From positions 1-47,640 of the forward strand of contig JAFAMV010000082.1 in the NCBI GenBank assembly GCA_019233055.1: 47,640 bases of DNA. The letters are read 5' to 3'. The position numbers were made by a program, and so were the translations under genes. Of the stretch, positions 7,526 to 16,319 are shown piece by piece. The stretch is from Curvibacter sp. Its GTDB lineage: Bacteria; Pseudomonadota; Gammaproteobacteria; Burkholderiales; Burkholderiaceae_C. Below the pieces are notes generated by a model. The model worked only from the letters and a program-made list of their open reading frames with translations. It was not told the DNA's origin and did not search any database. Each line of letters opens with the position of its first letter. Position 1 is the first letter of the stretch.

Positions 7526-9862
7526 TCAGGCCGGTCCGCCCAAGGGATCCGCTGGATCCATGGCCTTCAGGCGCTGGCTCATGGCGCGGTGCTCACGCCC
7601 GATCTCGTACATCCGGAAAGCATCCCGCACACTGTCGAGAAGCACCTCGTCATCCCAGGGCTTGGTGATGAACTTGTAGACCGCCCCCCGGTTGACCGCA
7701 TCGATGATCGAGTTCAGCTCGGTGTAGCCCGACAGCACGATGCGGACCGTGTCGGGATAGAGGGCCTTGGTGCGGCGCAGGAACTCGGTCCCGGTCATCT
7801 CGGGCATGCGCTGGTCGCAGATCACCACCCCCACCCGATGGGCCCCCAGAAGCTCGAAGCCTTCGGCGACCCGGTTGGTGGAAAGCACGCGGTAGCCTTC
7901 ACGGCGCAGGGTCCGCTTGAGCGCCGTCAGGATGTTCGGTTCGTCGTCGACCAGCAGCAGCACCCGGTCCATCGTCTCTTCGGAGAGCGCAAGCCCCCTG
8001 CCTGCCGCCAGCAGTTCGAGGAACTCGGTCTCGGGCAAGGGCCGGCTGAACAGATAGCCCTGCATCTCCTCGCAGCCCAGCGAGCGCAGATAGCCCAGTT
8101 GCCCCTGGGTCTCGACGCCTTCGGCAATCACGGCCAGGCCCAGGCTGTGCGCCATGCCGATCACCGCACGGGCGATGGCGGCATCGCTGGCGCTGGAGAT
8201 GAGGTTGGTGACGAAGGACTTGTCGATCTTGATGCGGGCCACCGGCAGACGCTGCAGATAGCTCAGCGAGGAGTAGCCGGTGCCGAAGTCGTCCAGGGCA
8301 TGGCTGACGCCGGTGGCATTGAGCTCGCGCATGGTGCGGATGACCTGGTCGGCATGGGTCAGCACCACGCTCTCGGTCAGCTCCAGTTCAAGGCAGCCGG
8401 GATCCAGCCCGCTGTCGCCCAGCGCGCGGCGCACCATGGTCGGGACGCGGTCGTCGTGGAACTGGCGGGCCGACAGGTTGACGGCCACCCGCACCGGCGG
8501 CAGGCCCTGGTCCTGCCAGGCGCGGCGGCGGCGGCAGGCTTCCTGCATCACCCACTCGCCCACCGCCTCGATCAGCCCGCTTTCTTCGAGCTGGCCGATG
8601 AACTCCATCGGCGGCACCAGGCCATGGCCCGGCCGGTTCCAGCGCAGCAAGGCCTCGGCACCGACGATGCGGCCGCTGCGCAGATCCACCTGAGGCTGGT
8701 AGTGCAGCACGAACTCCTTGCGCTCCAGCGCCCGGCGCAAGGCGGAATCCATGTCCAGCCAGCGCCGCGAGTTCTGGTCGAGGTCCGGGCTGTAGAAGCT
8801 GCACAAGGCATTGGCGTCAGCCGCCTTGGAATCGGCCGCCACGGTGGCGCACCGCAGCAGGCCGGTCGCGCCCGAATCCTGGGGGTAGCTGGCAATGCCG
8901 ATGAATGGGGCCAGGAACATCTCCTGGGCGCCGGCCTGCATCCCCCGCGCCAGGACCTGATGGATCTGCCAGGCCAGTTCCTCGGCTTCATGCAGCCCGG
9001 AGGCATTGCGCAGCAGGAAGGCGAACTTGGACTCCATGACGCGGGCCATCGCGAGACCGGGGAAGGCCGCCTCCAACTGGCGGGCCACCGTGCGGATGAG
9101 TTCGATACCGGCCGCCGGGCTGAGCAGTTGGACGATGCCGTGGTATTGGCGCAGATCGGCCACCAGCACCTGCACCGACGACGTATCGGCAGCCGCGCAG
9201 ACATCGGCCAGCCGCTCCTCGAACCATGCCCGGCTGGGCACACCGGTCTGGGCATCGTAGTAGGCCTGGTAGCGCATCTTGGATTCGGCCGCGATGCGCC
9301 GCTCCTCGTGCCGCAGGGCATTGAGCGCATAGGAGATGTCCGCAGCCACCTCGGACATAAGGTTGACCTCGGTCGCCTTGAAGAAATCGGCCTCGGCACT
9401 GACCAGATGGAAGGTCCCGATGAGGTCCCCATCGCGGCAGATCGGGAAGGCGCCGCCCGAACGCACCAGGCGCTCCGCCAGCAGGTCCACCTCCACCGTC
9501 ACCGGAGCGGCGCTCAGGGCGTCATTGACGATGATCGGCGGCACCGACTCCCCGCCGTCCTGCGGCATGGGCTGCTGCCGCGTCAACCAGCCGGTCAGGC
9601 GGTCGAACTCCTGCGCCGACGCCCCGCCCGCGCAGGCCACCAGCTCCGAGCGGGCGCTGGCGGGCTCCAGCAGACAGATCCAGGCCAACGAGAAACCGCC
9701 GTGTTCGAGGGCAATCCGGCAGACGTTCGCGAACAAATCGTCCGGCGCCTCGCTGCGCACGATGGTCCGGTTGATCTGGCTCAGCATGGCATAGAGGCGG
9801 TTGGCCCGCAGCAGCTCCTGCTGGGCCAGCGCCAGTTCGTCCCGGTTCTCAATCCTGTCCAT
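7526..9862 (-). CDS. GAF - degenerate GGDEF - EAL - REC signalling protein (probable c-di-GMP phosphodiesterase)
   Basis: A 778-residue cytoplasmic protein. Residues about 20-190 look like a GAF sensor domain; about 210-370 is a GGDEF fold whose active-site loop reads MESKF, so no cyclase activity is expected. An EAL domain starts near residue 385 with an intact EALLRW motif (E403), DDFGTGYSSL, KIDKSFV and AEGVET, consistent with active c-di-GMP hydrolysis. A C-terminal receiver domain (about 632-750) has the DDE acidic pocket, phospho-acceptor D683 (ICDQRMPEMTG) and KPW. This order, with the receiver last, is less common than REC at the N terminus. The start overlaps the end of the upstream response regulator by 14 bases. 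Confidence 0.88.
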   Translation of the reverse strand: MDRIENRDELALAQQELLRANRLYAMLSQINRTIVRSEAPDDLFANVCRIALEHGGFSLAWICLLEPASARSELVACAGGASAQEFDRLTGWLTRQQPMPQDGGESVPPIIVNDALSAAPVTVEVDLLAERLVRSGGAFPICRDGDLIGTFHLVSAEADFFKATEVNLMSEVAADISYALNALRHEERRIAAESKMRYQAYYDAQTGVPSRAWFEERLADVCAAADTSSVQVLVADLRQYHGIVQLLSPAAGIELIRTVARQLEAAFPGLAMARVMESKFAFLLRNASGLHEAEELAWQIHQVLARGMQAGAQEMFLAPFIGIASYPQDSGATGLLRCATVAADSKAADANALCSFYSPDLDQNSRRWLDMDSALRRALERKEFVLHYQPQVDLRSGRIVGAEALLRWNRPGHGLVPPMEFIGQLEESGLIEAVGEWVMQEACRRRRAWQDQGLPPVRVAVNLSARQFHDDRVPTMVRRALGDSGLDPGCLELELTESVVLTHADQVIRTMRELNATGVSHALDDFGTGYSSLSYLQRLPVARIKIDKSFVTNLISSASDAAIARAVIGMAHSLGLAVIAEGVETQGQLGYLRSLGCEEMQGYLFSRPLPETEFLELLAAGRGLALSEETMDRVLLLVDDEPNILTALKRTLRREGYRVLSTNRVAEGFELLGAHRVGVVICDQRMPEMTGTEFLRRTKALYPDTVRIVLSGYTELNSIIDAVNRGAVYKFITKPWDDEVLLDSVRDAFRMYEIGREHRAMSQRLKAMDPADPLGGPA

Positions 9863-10238
9863 GGCCCCCTCCCAGCACCCGGTCGAGCATGGCCTTGAGT
9901 GCCCAGCGATCGACCGGCTTGATGAGCAGATCCTTCACCCCGGCCGCGGCCAGTCGGGCCCGCGACCCTTCGTCATCGATGGCGGTGACCATGATCACCG
10001 GCATCGCGGCGGTCGCCGGATCGGACTTGAGCCGGTGCACGACCTCGAAGCCGTCCATGCCGGGCATCATCAGGTCCAGCAGCAGCAGCGCCGGCGACTG
10101 GCTCGCCACGGCCTCCAGCGCGGCCGCGCCGGAGGCCACGCTGACCACCCGGTAGCCCGCATTGAGCAGCAGGGTGGTGAGCAATTTGCGATTCCGGGGA
10201 TCGTCATCGGCGATCAGGACGGTGTTCTGGGTACTCAT
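9849..10238 (-). CDS. Single-domain response regulator (CheY/DivK-like)
   Basis: A 129-residue stand-alone receiver domain: acidic residues D11-D13 (IADDDP), phospho-acceptor D55 (LLLLDLMMPGMDG), VTA and K107 (LLIKPVD). No output domain is present, so it should act by protein contact or as a phosphorelay step. It overlaps the REC gene before it by four bases and the EAL gene after it by 14 bases, placing it firmly in the kinase operon. Confidence 0.9.
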   Translation of the reverse strand: MSTQNTVLIADDDPRNRKLLTTLLLNAGYRVVSVASGAAALEAVASQSPALLLLDLMMPGMDGFEVVHRLKSDPATAAMPVIMVTAIDDEGSRARLAAAGVKDLLIKPVDRWALKAMLDRVLGGGHGQD

Positions 10239-10630
10239 ATCGCGGGTCCTCGGGGCCCGGCCGACTCACTGAGCCAGCGCTCCACTTCCTGCAGGAAGCT
10301 CTTGTATTGGATGGGTTTGGCAATGTAGCCATCGAAGCCGGCGGACTGGATCCGCAGTTCATCCTCCTTCATGGCGAAGGCGGTGAGGGCCACCACCCGG
10401 ATGCGGGCGGTGAGCGGATCGGTCTTGAGCCGGCGCGTCGCCTCCAGTCCGTCCATGCCGGGCAGCAGGATGTCCATCAGGATCAGGTCGGGCTGCTCGT
10501 CGGCCGCCAGGACCACCCCCGATTCCGCATCGTCGGCCTGCAGCACATGGTGCCCCCCCTTGGCCAGCACCATGCTCACCAGCTTCATGTTGGCGGGGTT
10601 GTCCTCGACCACCAGGATGCGGGCTGTCAT
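10235..10630 (-). CDS. Single-domain response regulator (DivK-like)
   Basis: A 131-residue receiver domain with E9/D10 (VVEDNPANMKL), D53 (ILMDILLPGMDG), T83 and K105 (YIAKPIQ); the NPANMKL start is typical of DivK-type regulators that pair with hybrid kinases. The start at 10630 (MTARILVVED) is set by the ATGA overlap with the histidine kinase stop; an in-frame extension to 10819 lies wholly inside the kinase gene and was discarded. Confidence 0.9.
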   Translation of the reverse strand: MTARILVVEDNPANMKLVSMVLAKGGHHVLQADDAESGVVLAADEQPDLILMDILLPGMDGLEATRRLKTDPLTARIRVVALTAFAMKEDELRIQSAGFDGYIAKPIQYKSFLQEVERWLSESAGPRGPAI

Positions 10631-13233
10631 GGCTCGCCCCTCCTGCCATCCGAGAGCGCCTTGCGCACCATGCCGACGAACCGGTTGTGATTGAAACTGG
10701 CCTTCTCCAGCACCGCCACCACATCGCCGCCCAGTTCGGCGAGGTCCTCTGCGGACAGGGCCCGCGCGGTGACGACCAGGATCGGAATCCGGCAGGTCTG
10801 CTGATCCTGCTTGAGGCACTTGATGAATTCGAAGCCGTTGACCTGGGGCATCATCAGGTCCAGCACCACCATGTCGGGCCGCTCCCGGCGCGCCAGCGCC
10901 AGGCCTTCCTGGCCGTCAAAGGCCCGGCGGACGGTGAAGCCCGATTCGCTCAGGTAGGCCGCGATCAACTCCACCGAGCGGGGGTCGTCGTCGACCACCA
11001 GCACCTTCACCGAGGGCCCCACCAGGGCCAGGCGCTGGTCATGCAGGGCGTCGTACAGGTCCTCGCGGCTCACCGGCTTCTGCAACACCGCACTGGCCCC
11101 CAGCGACAGGCCCCGGGCCTCGTCGGCCACGATGGACACGACGATGACGGGCACCTGGGCCGTGGGCGACGCCCCCTGCTTGAGTTGCACCAGCAGGTCC
11201 CAGCCATCCATGTCGGGCAGCAGGATGTCCAGGATGATCACGCTGGGCCGCCAGTGCTCGAGCAGGTCCAACCCCTGCCTGGCCGTGGCCACCAGCACGG
11301 CCCCCAGCCCGGCAGTGGCCAGTTGCAGCCGGATCAGCTCGGCCGCCTTCGGGTTGTCTTCGATGATCAGGGCCTGTTCTGCGGCGGACTCCGCCGCCTG
11401 CGAGGCCGCCAGCGGGGAGGCGCGGTCCGATGCCGGCAGGCCGGGCCCGGCCTCGCGCCACGGCAGCCAGACCGTGAAGCAACTGCCCTGCCCGGGCGCG
11501 CTGCGCATGCCGACGGTGCCGCCATGCAACTGGGCCAGCCGCATGACCAGTGCCAGCCCCAGGCCGGTGCCATCGGAGGCGCGGGCCAGCGACGAATCCA
11601 GTTGGGTGAAGGCATGGAAGAGGCGCGGCGCATCCTCGGGGCCGATGCCGACACCGGTGTCGCTGACGCTGATCTCGAGAAAGAAGGCGAAATCGTTCGC
11701 CGGCACGGGCATCCTCACCTGGGCCATGGCGTGGGGGCCGACACCGTCGGGCTCCCAGGCCAGGGCGGACCTGGGCACCCGCGCCGCCCGCAGGGACACC
11801 GAACCACCGTCCGGCGTGAACTTCACCGCGTTGGACAGCAGGTTGTAGAGGATCTGGCGGACCTTGCGCGCGTCCACCTGCAGCAGGCCCGAGCCGTCCA
11901 CCAGATCCGCCGCCAGGCCGATGCCGCGTGCCGCCGCCGCGCTGCGGACCACCACCAGGCTGTCGCCCAGCAGGCGGTCGACCGACTGGTCCGACAGGTC
12001 CAGCGTCATCTTTCCGGCCTCGATCTTGGACAGATCCAGGATGTCATTGATGAGGGCCAGCAGATGCTGGCCGCTGCCGTAGATGTCGGTGATGTACTCA
12101 TGCTGGTCGGGCGCCAGCTCACCCAGCAGGCCGTCCTTGAGCACCTCCGAGAAACCGATGATGGCGTTCAGCGGGGTGCGCAGCTCGTGCGACATGCTGG
12201 CCAGGAATTCGGATTTCAGCCGGCTGGCCTCGGCCAGTTGCTGATTCTTCTGGGCCAGCAGGGCGTTCATCGACTCCCGCTCCGCCGCCAGCCGATGCAG
12301 ATCCGCCGATTTCGCGACCTCCCGCTCATGCGAGGCCGCCAACCCCGCATACAGGGCGCCGTTCTCCAGCAGCAGGACCATGAGGACGAAACTCGCTGCC
12401 AGCCATCCATAGATGCGCCCGACGTAATAGCCGAGGTCGAAGCGTCCGCCGTTGAACACCGCAGCCAGCGCGATGTCGAACAACCAGACGCACAGCACCA
12501 CCATCAGCCACAGGTCGAGCACCGAGTGAGGCCGCCGGCGCCAGAGCAGCCACAGCGCGGGCAGGCTCATCGACCAGGTCCCGGCCATGGCCAACCTGCC
12601 GGTCGTCGTGTAGTGGTTGTTGAGCAGGATCGGAGGCAGCGTCAGCACCTGGGTCGTGGCCAGCCAGCCCAAGGCCGCCACCCACAAGGCCACCAGCGCC
12701 ACAGCCACCAGGGCGGCACGGCCGGGCTCGACGCGTTGCACCCAACCCTGACCAGGCCTCGTCTTGAGGCTGGCATAGACCACCAGGAACAGCGGGAAGC
12801 CGCCATGCCAGAACGCATAGAGCCAGGCGGTCGTGTGCGGCCCGGCCCCGAGCAGGCCGGTCTCGGAGAACAGCCCGGGGAAACTCAGCGAGTGCAGCAC
12901 CGTCATGCCGGCGCTGTAAAGGTAGGCACTGGCCAGCACCCACAAGGCCTCGGTGCGCAGGATGCGGAACTGCCCGAACAGCAGCACGGCGGTGATCAGG
13001 TCATTGACGATCAGAGCGGCCTGGTACGCCGGGATGAAGGCCGCCAGCGGCGTCAGGGGGACCCTGGCAAAAGGCAGGGCCAGCAGGAACACCACGGCCG
13101 AGGCGCCCAGGACGACCCTGGCCACCTGACGGTCCCGGCTCGACGCGCACAGCGTCGACAGGAACGGCGGCTGGGGCGCAGCCAGGCCCTCGGCCTGTGC
13201 CGCAGCCCCAGCCTGTGGCCCGTCGGCAGCCAT
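10627..13233 (-). CDS. Membrane hybrid histidine kinase with two receiver domains
   Basis: An 868-residue sensor kinase. About residues 40-290 contain seven or eight hydrophobic helices (for example VVLGASAVVFLLALPF and AFIPAYQAALIVNDLI) resembling a MASE-type (perhaps MASE4) membrane sensor. Then follow a short coiled coil, the HisKA box with phospho-accepting H349 (SMSHELRTPLNAIIGFSE), a HATPase domain (ILYNLLSNAVKFT, DTGVGIG, GTGLGLAL) and two receiver domains with acceptors D669 (ILDILLPDMDG) and D792 (VLDLMMPQVNGFE). ATG 13233 was preferred over an upstream GTG at 13260 because GGCGGGGTG precedes it. It is first in a four-gene operon with two REC proteins and an EAL protein; the stimulus is unknown. 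Confidence 0.88.
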   Translation of the reverse strand: MAADGPQAGAAAQAEGLAAPQPPFLSTLCASSRDRQVARVVLGASAVVFLLALPFARVPLTPLAAFIPAYQAALIVNDLITAVLLFGQFRILRTEALWVLASAYLYSAGMTVLHSLSFPGLFSETGLLGAGPHTTAWLYAFWHGGFPLFLVVYASLKTRPGQGWVQRVEPGRAALVAVALVALWVAALGWLATTQVLTLPPILLNNHYTTTGRLAMAGTWSMSLPALWLLWRRRPHSVLDLWLMVVLCVWLFDIALAAVFNGGRFDLGYYVGRIYGWLAASFVLMVLLLENGALYAGLAASHEREVAKSADLHRLAAERESMNALLAQKNQQLAEASRLKSEFLASMSHELRTPLNAIIGFSEVLKDGLLGELAPDQHEYITDIYGSGQHLLALINDILDLSKIEAGKMTLDLSDQSVDRLLGDSLVVVRSAAAARGIGLAADLVDGSGLLQVDARKVRQILYNLLSNAVKFTPDGGSVSLRAARVPRSALAWEPDGVGPHAMAQVRMPVPANDFAFFLEISVSDTGVGIGPEDAPRLFHAFTQLDSSLARASDGTGLGLALVMRLAQLHGGTVGMRSAPGQGSCFTVWLPWREAGPGLPASDRASPLAASQAAESAAEQALIIEDNPKAAELIRLQLATAGLGAVLVATARQGLDLLEHWRPSVIILDILLPDMDGWDLLVQLKQGASPTAQVPVIVVSIVADEARGLSLGASAVLQKPVSREDLYDALHDQRLALVGPSVKVLVVDDDPRSVELIAAYLSESGFTVRRAFDGQEGLALARRERPDMVVLDLMMPQVNGFEFIKCLKQDQQTCRIPILVVTARALSAEDLAELGGDVVAVLEKASFNHNRFVGMVRKALSDGRRGEP

Positions 13234-13550
13234 GGTCACCCCGCCAGACCCGACCCGCACCGAGGGCAGTCACGGCGGCCCGGTCCCAGCCGCCGGAGGT
13301 TCTGCATGCCTTGAATCGCTTTTTTCATCCGCACCCCCTGTGTTCCATGTCCGGACCGGGGCCTTCGGCGCTGTCATGAGCGCTCCGGCCTTTGGGTGAA
13401 GCATTCATGAAAGCCGTTCGTCCGTCAAGCCAAGCCGCCCGGAACCCGGATTGGTGGCCCACGACAAAAGGGGGGGCGGGCACCGGGCATCCACCCGGGC
13501 CGCCTCAGAGCGCGGTGCGCGCAGCGTCTGCGCAAGGCCTCAGGAGGGTC
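13234..13550. other. Intergenic region between the kinase operon and fahA
   Basis: This 317-base gap should hold the promoter of the minus-strand kinase operon and the end of the fahA transcript. A short inverted repeat, CCGGG (13483-13487) and CCCGG (13494-13498), followed on the minus strand by a C-run and TTTT (13466-13469), could be a weak terminator for fahA. I see no RNA gene and no convincing small ORF. Confidence 0.4.
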
Positions 13551-14831
13551 TCAGGCCCAGGCCGGCAGCACCTGACCGACACAGGGTCCGAAACCGATGC
13601 TTCGCCAGCCGGCCCTGTGGCAGCGCCCCGCCAGCTCGATGCTGTCGCCATCGAGCAGGAAGCTGCGCTGTTCGCCGTTGGCCAGGGTGATGGGGTGCTT
13701 GCCCCCCTGGCTCAGCTCGAGCAGCGAGCCCGATTGCCCGGCCCCGGGGCCCGACAGCGTGCCCGACCCGAACAGATCGCCGGCCTGCAGGCTGCAGCCG
13801 TTGACCGTGTGGTGGGCCACCAGTTGGGCCACGGTCCAATAGGCCGCTTCGGCAAAGTTGGAGCGGCTGATGGTTTCGGCGGCGTTGCCGGCCGCGCGCA
13901 TGCGCGCAGTCTGCAGGCGCACCTCGAGGTCGATGTCGAAGGCGCCGCTGGCGCTGTTGCCGCCCGAACTCAGATAAGGCAAGGGTTGCGGATCGCCCGC
14001 CGGCCGGCTGAAGGGGCGCCGGAACGGCGCCAGCGCCTCCAGCGTCACGATCCAGGGCGAGAGGGTGCTGGCGAAATTCTTCGACAGGAAGGGCCCCAGG
14101 GGCTGGTATTCCCAGGCCTGCAGGTCGCGTGCGCTCCAGTCGTTGAACAGGGTCAGCCCGAAGACATGGGCCTCGGCCTCCTCGATGGACACCGGCTCGC
14201 CGCGCTCATTGCCACGGCCGACCACCACGCCCAGCTCCAGCTCCAGGTCCAACCTCTGGGACGGCGCCAGATGCGGGACGGCCTCGTCCGGGCCCTTGAT
14301 CTGGCCACGGGGACGCCGGAAATCCGTCCCGCTGGGCACGATGGTCGACGCCCGGCCGTGGTAGCCGATGGGCACCCACTGGTAGTTGGGCAGCAGCGGG
14401 TTGTCGGGCCGGAACAGGCGTCCGACGGCCGTCGCATGGTGGATGCCGACATAGAAATCGGTGTAGTCGCCGATGTCGCAGGGCAGCGCCAGCGCCACCG
14501 CCGACAGGGGCCGCAATGCCGGCTGCCAGCCCGCCTGCTGCGCGCTGCCGGCCCGCAGGCCCCGCGACAGGGCCAGGCGCAAGGCCTGCCGCTCGGAGGC
14601 GCTGCACTCCAGCAGCTGCTTCATGTCGCCCTGCGGCACCAGGCCTGCGGCCTGCAGGTCCAGCACCTGATCGCCGATCGCGACCCCGAGCCGCAGCGCG
14701 CCCCCTGCCGGGTCGCGGAAGCGCCCGAAAGGCAGGTTCTGGAGCGGGAAATCGCCGCCCTCGTCGTTGGCCGACTCGACCCAGCTGCGCAGGGCCGGGT
14801 CATGGGTTTCGTTGATGTCCTGGAGGTTCAT
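13551..14831 (-). CDS. fahA: Fumarylacetoacetase
   Basis: A 426-residue protein of the fumarylacetoacetase family, which hydrolyses the C-C bond of fumarylacetoacetate to fumarate and acetoacetate, the last step of homogentisate degradation. Family motifs include DYTDFYVGIHHATAVGRLFR, YQWVPIGYHGRASTIVPSG, LDLELELGVVVGRGNE, LFNDWSARDLQAWEYQPLG and SSGGNSASGAFD. The full length and N-terminal SH3-like region favour true FahA over the shorter fumarylpyruvate hydrolases. The start at 14831 is the first ATG after a GGGAAGCTCC stretch. It is the last gene of a minus-strand set with the AAHS-type transporter and MBL hydrolase. No homogentisate dioxygenase or maleylacetoacetate isomerase is present in the window. 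Confidence 0.93.
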   Translation of the reverse strand: MNLQDINETHDPALRSWVESANDEGGDFPLQNLPFGRFRDPAGGALRLGVAIGDQVLDLQAAGLVPQGDMKQLLECSASERQALRLALSRGLRAGSAQQAGWQPALRPLSAVALALPCDIGDYTDFYVGIHHATAVGRLFRPDNPLLPNYQWVPIGYHGRASTIVPSGTDFRRPRGQIKGPDEAVPHLAPSQRLDLELELGVVVGRGNERGEPVSIEEAEAHVFGLTLFNDWSARDLQAWEYQPLGPFLSKNFASTLSPWIVTLEALAPFRRPFSRPAGDPQPLPYLSSGGNSASGAFDIDLEVRLQTARMRAAGNAAETISRSNFAEAAYWTVAQLVAHHTVNGCSLQAGDLFGSGTLSGPGAGQSGSLLELSQGGKHPITLANGEQRSFLLDGDSIELAGRCHRAGWRSIGFGPCVGQVLPAWA

Positions 14832-14872
14832 GGAGCTTCCCTGAAGAATGGGCAGAAGAAGGGCCGGTCCGC

Positions 14873-16252
14873 TCAGGCCGCCTTGCCGGCCAGAGGTGCC
14901 GCACGCCCGGCCGCCCGGGCGGCCAGCGAGGGGATGTGGCGACGCACCAGCAGCAGACCGACCAGGGCCAGCACCATCGCACCGCCCAGCAGGCTCAGGT
15001 AGGCGCCGGCACCGCCCGAGGTGATGACCGCCGCCCCGGCAAAGGCGCTGAGGATGGCGCCGAAGCGCCCGACCGCCAGGGCCGTGGCGGTGCCGGTGGC
15101 CCGCACCGCCGTCGGGTAGACGTGGGCGCACAGCGCATACATGGTCGACTGCACCGCGTTGACGAACAGACCGTGCAGGCCCAGGCCGACGATCAGGAGC
15201 TGGGTGTTCTGTTTCACGTCCACGCCCTTGAGCACGAAGGCGGTGGCCGCACCGCCGAGACAGCACAGGATGAGCGGCCAGCGCGAACCGTGGCGGCTGA
15301 TGGCCACGGCGCAGAGCAGGGCACCGAAGACGCCGCCGAAGTTGTAGGCCGTCAGGCCGGAGCCGGCGATGTCCAGCGGCAGGCCTTCGGTGGCCAGCAT
15401 GGTGGGCAGCCAGCTGAAGGCGCTGTAGACCGCCAGCAGGCACATGAAGAAGGCGAAGGACAGCGCCAGGGTGTCGCGGCGATGGTCGCGGCTGAAGACC
15501 GCCGCAAAGCCGGCCGATTGCTCGCGCTGCTGCTCGGCTGCATCGACGAAGACACTGCCGGCGCCCACCTGGCGGCCCATGCGGGCGAGCAGCCGGGTCA
15601 GGGCATCCCAGCGCTCGCGGTGGCGTGCCAGGTAGCGCGGCGATTCGGGCAGGGCCAGGCCGAGCAGGAGCGCCATCGCGATGGGGAACAGGCCGCCGAT
15701 CCAGAACAGCCCCTTCCAGCCCAGGACCGGCAGCACCAGGCCGGCGAACAGGCCCGCGATCATGCCCCCCAGCGGGTAGCAGACGATGGTGGCGGTCACC
15801 GCCAGGGTGCGGCGGCGTGCCGGGGTGAATTCGGCCGTCATGGTGGTGGCGCTGGGCAAGGCACCGCCGATGCCCAGGCCGGCGACGAAGCGCAGCAACG
15901 CCAGGGTCGGCACATCGGGCGCGAAGCCGATGGCGCAGGTGGCCAGGCCGAACAGCAGCACGCTGCCCACCACGGCCAAGCGGCGGCCGAAGCGGTCGGC
16001 AAAGGCGCCGACGCTGGCACTGCCGATGGCCATGCCCAGCAGCCCGGCCGCCACCGCCGGGGCGAAGGCGCTGCGCGGCAGCCCCCAGTCCTTGAGCATC
16101 ATCGGAATGGCGAAGCCGATCAGCTGGCCGTCCAGGCCGTCCATGACGATGGCCAGGGAGGCCAGCAGGACGACCCATTTCTGCAGCGCTGAAAACGGCC
16201 CGTCGTCGAGGGTGCGGCCGATGTCGACGGCGCGCGGGTTGGTGTTGCTCAA
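14873..16252 (-). CDS. MFS transporter, aromatic acid:H+ symporter (AAHS) type
   Basis: A 459-residue, 12-helix major facilitator. AAHS features are visible: VMDGLDGQLIGFAIPMM in helix 1, the GAFADRFGRRLAVVGSVLLF loop between helices 2 and 3, LRFVAGLGIGGALPS in helix 4 and a LPESPRYLARH central loop. The family (PcaK, BenK, MhpT) imports aromatic acids or related anions with protons. Placement between fahA (41 bases downstream) and the MBL hydrolase suggests uptake of the aromatic substrate of this cluster, which cannot be named from sequence alone. Confidence 0.88.
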   Translation of the reverse strand: MSNTNPRAVDIGRTLDDGPFSALQKWVVLLASLAIVMDGLDGQLIGFAIPMMLKDWGLPRSAFAPAVAAGLLGMAIGSASVGAFADRFGRRLAVVGSVLLFGLATCAIGFAPDVPTLALLRFVAGLGIGGALPSATTMTAEFTPARRRTLAVTATIVCYPLGGMIAGLFAGLVLPVLGWKGLFWIGGLFPIAMALLLGLALPESPRYLARHRERWDALTRLLARMGRQVGAGSVFVDAAEQQREQSAGFAAVFSRDHRRDTLALSFAFFMCLLAVYSAFSWLPTMLATEGLPLDIAGSGLTAYNFGGVFGALLCAVAISRHGSRWPLILCCLGGAATAFVLKGVDVKQNTQLLIVGLGLHGLFVNAVQSTMYALCAHVYPTAVRATGTATALAVGRFGAILSAFAGAAVITSGGAGAYLSLLGGAMVLALVGLLLVRRHIPSLAARAAGRAAPLAGKAA

Positions 16253-16319
16253 GGCTTGTCTCCGTCTTTTTTCTTGATGAGGCGCCGCCCGCGGCAGCGC
16301 CTGCCTACCGGGGCTGTCT

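Noticed and set aside
7184-9898. A 904-codon plus-strand frame overlapping nsrR and antisense to the EAL protein
   Set aside because: Low-complexity composition, no domain, and the opposite strand encodes intact GAF/EAL/REC motifs.
10687-13314. An 875-codon open frame on the plus strand antisense to the histidine kinase
   Set aside because: It is His/Gln/Arg/Gly-rich with no recognisable domain, mirrors codon positions of a clearly real kinase, and is a known artefact of GC-rich DNA.
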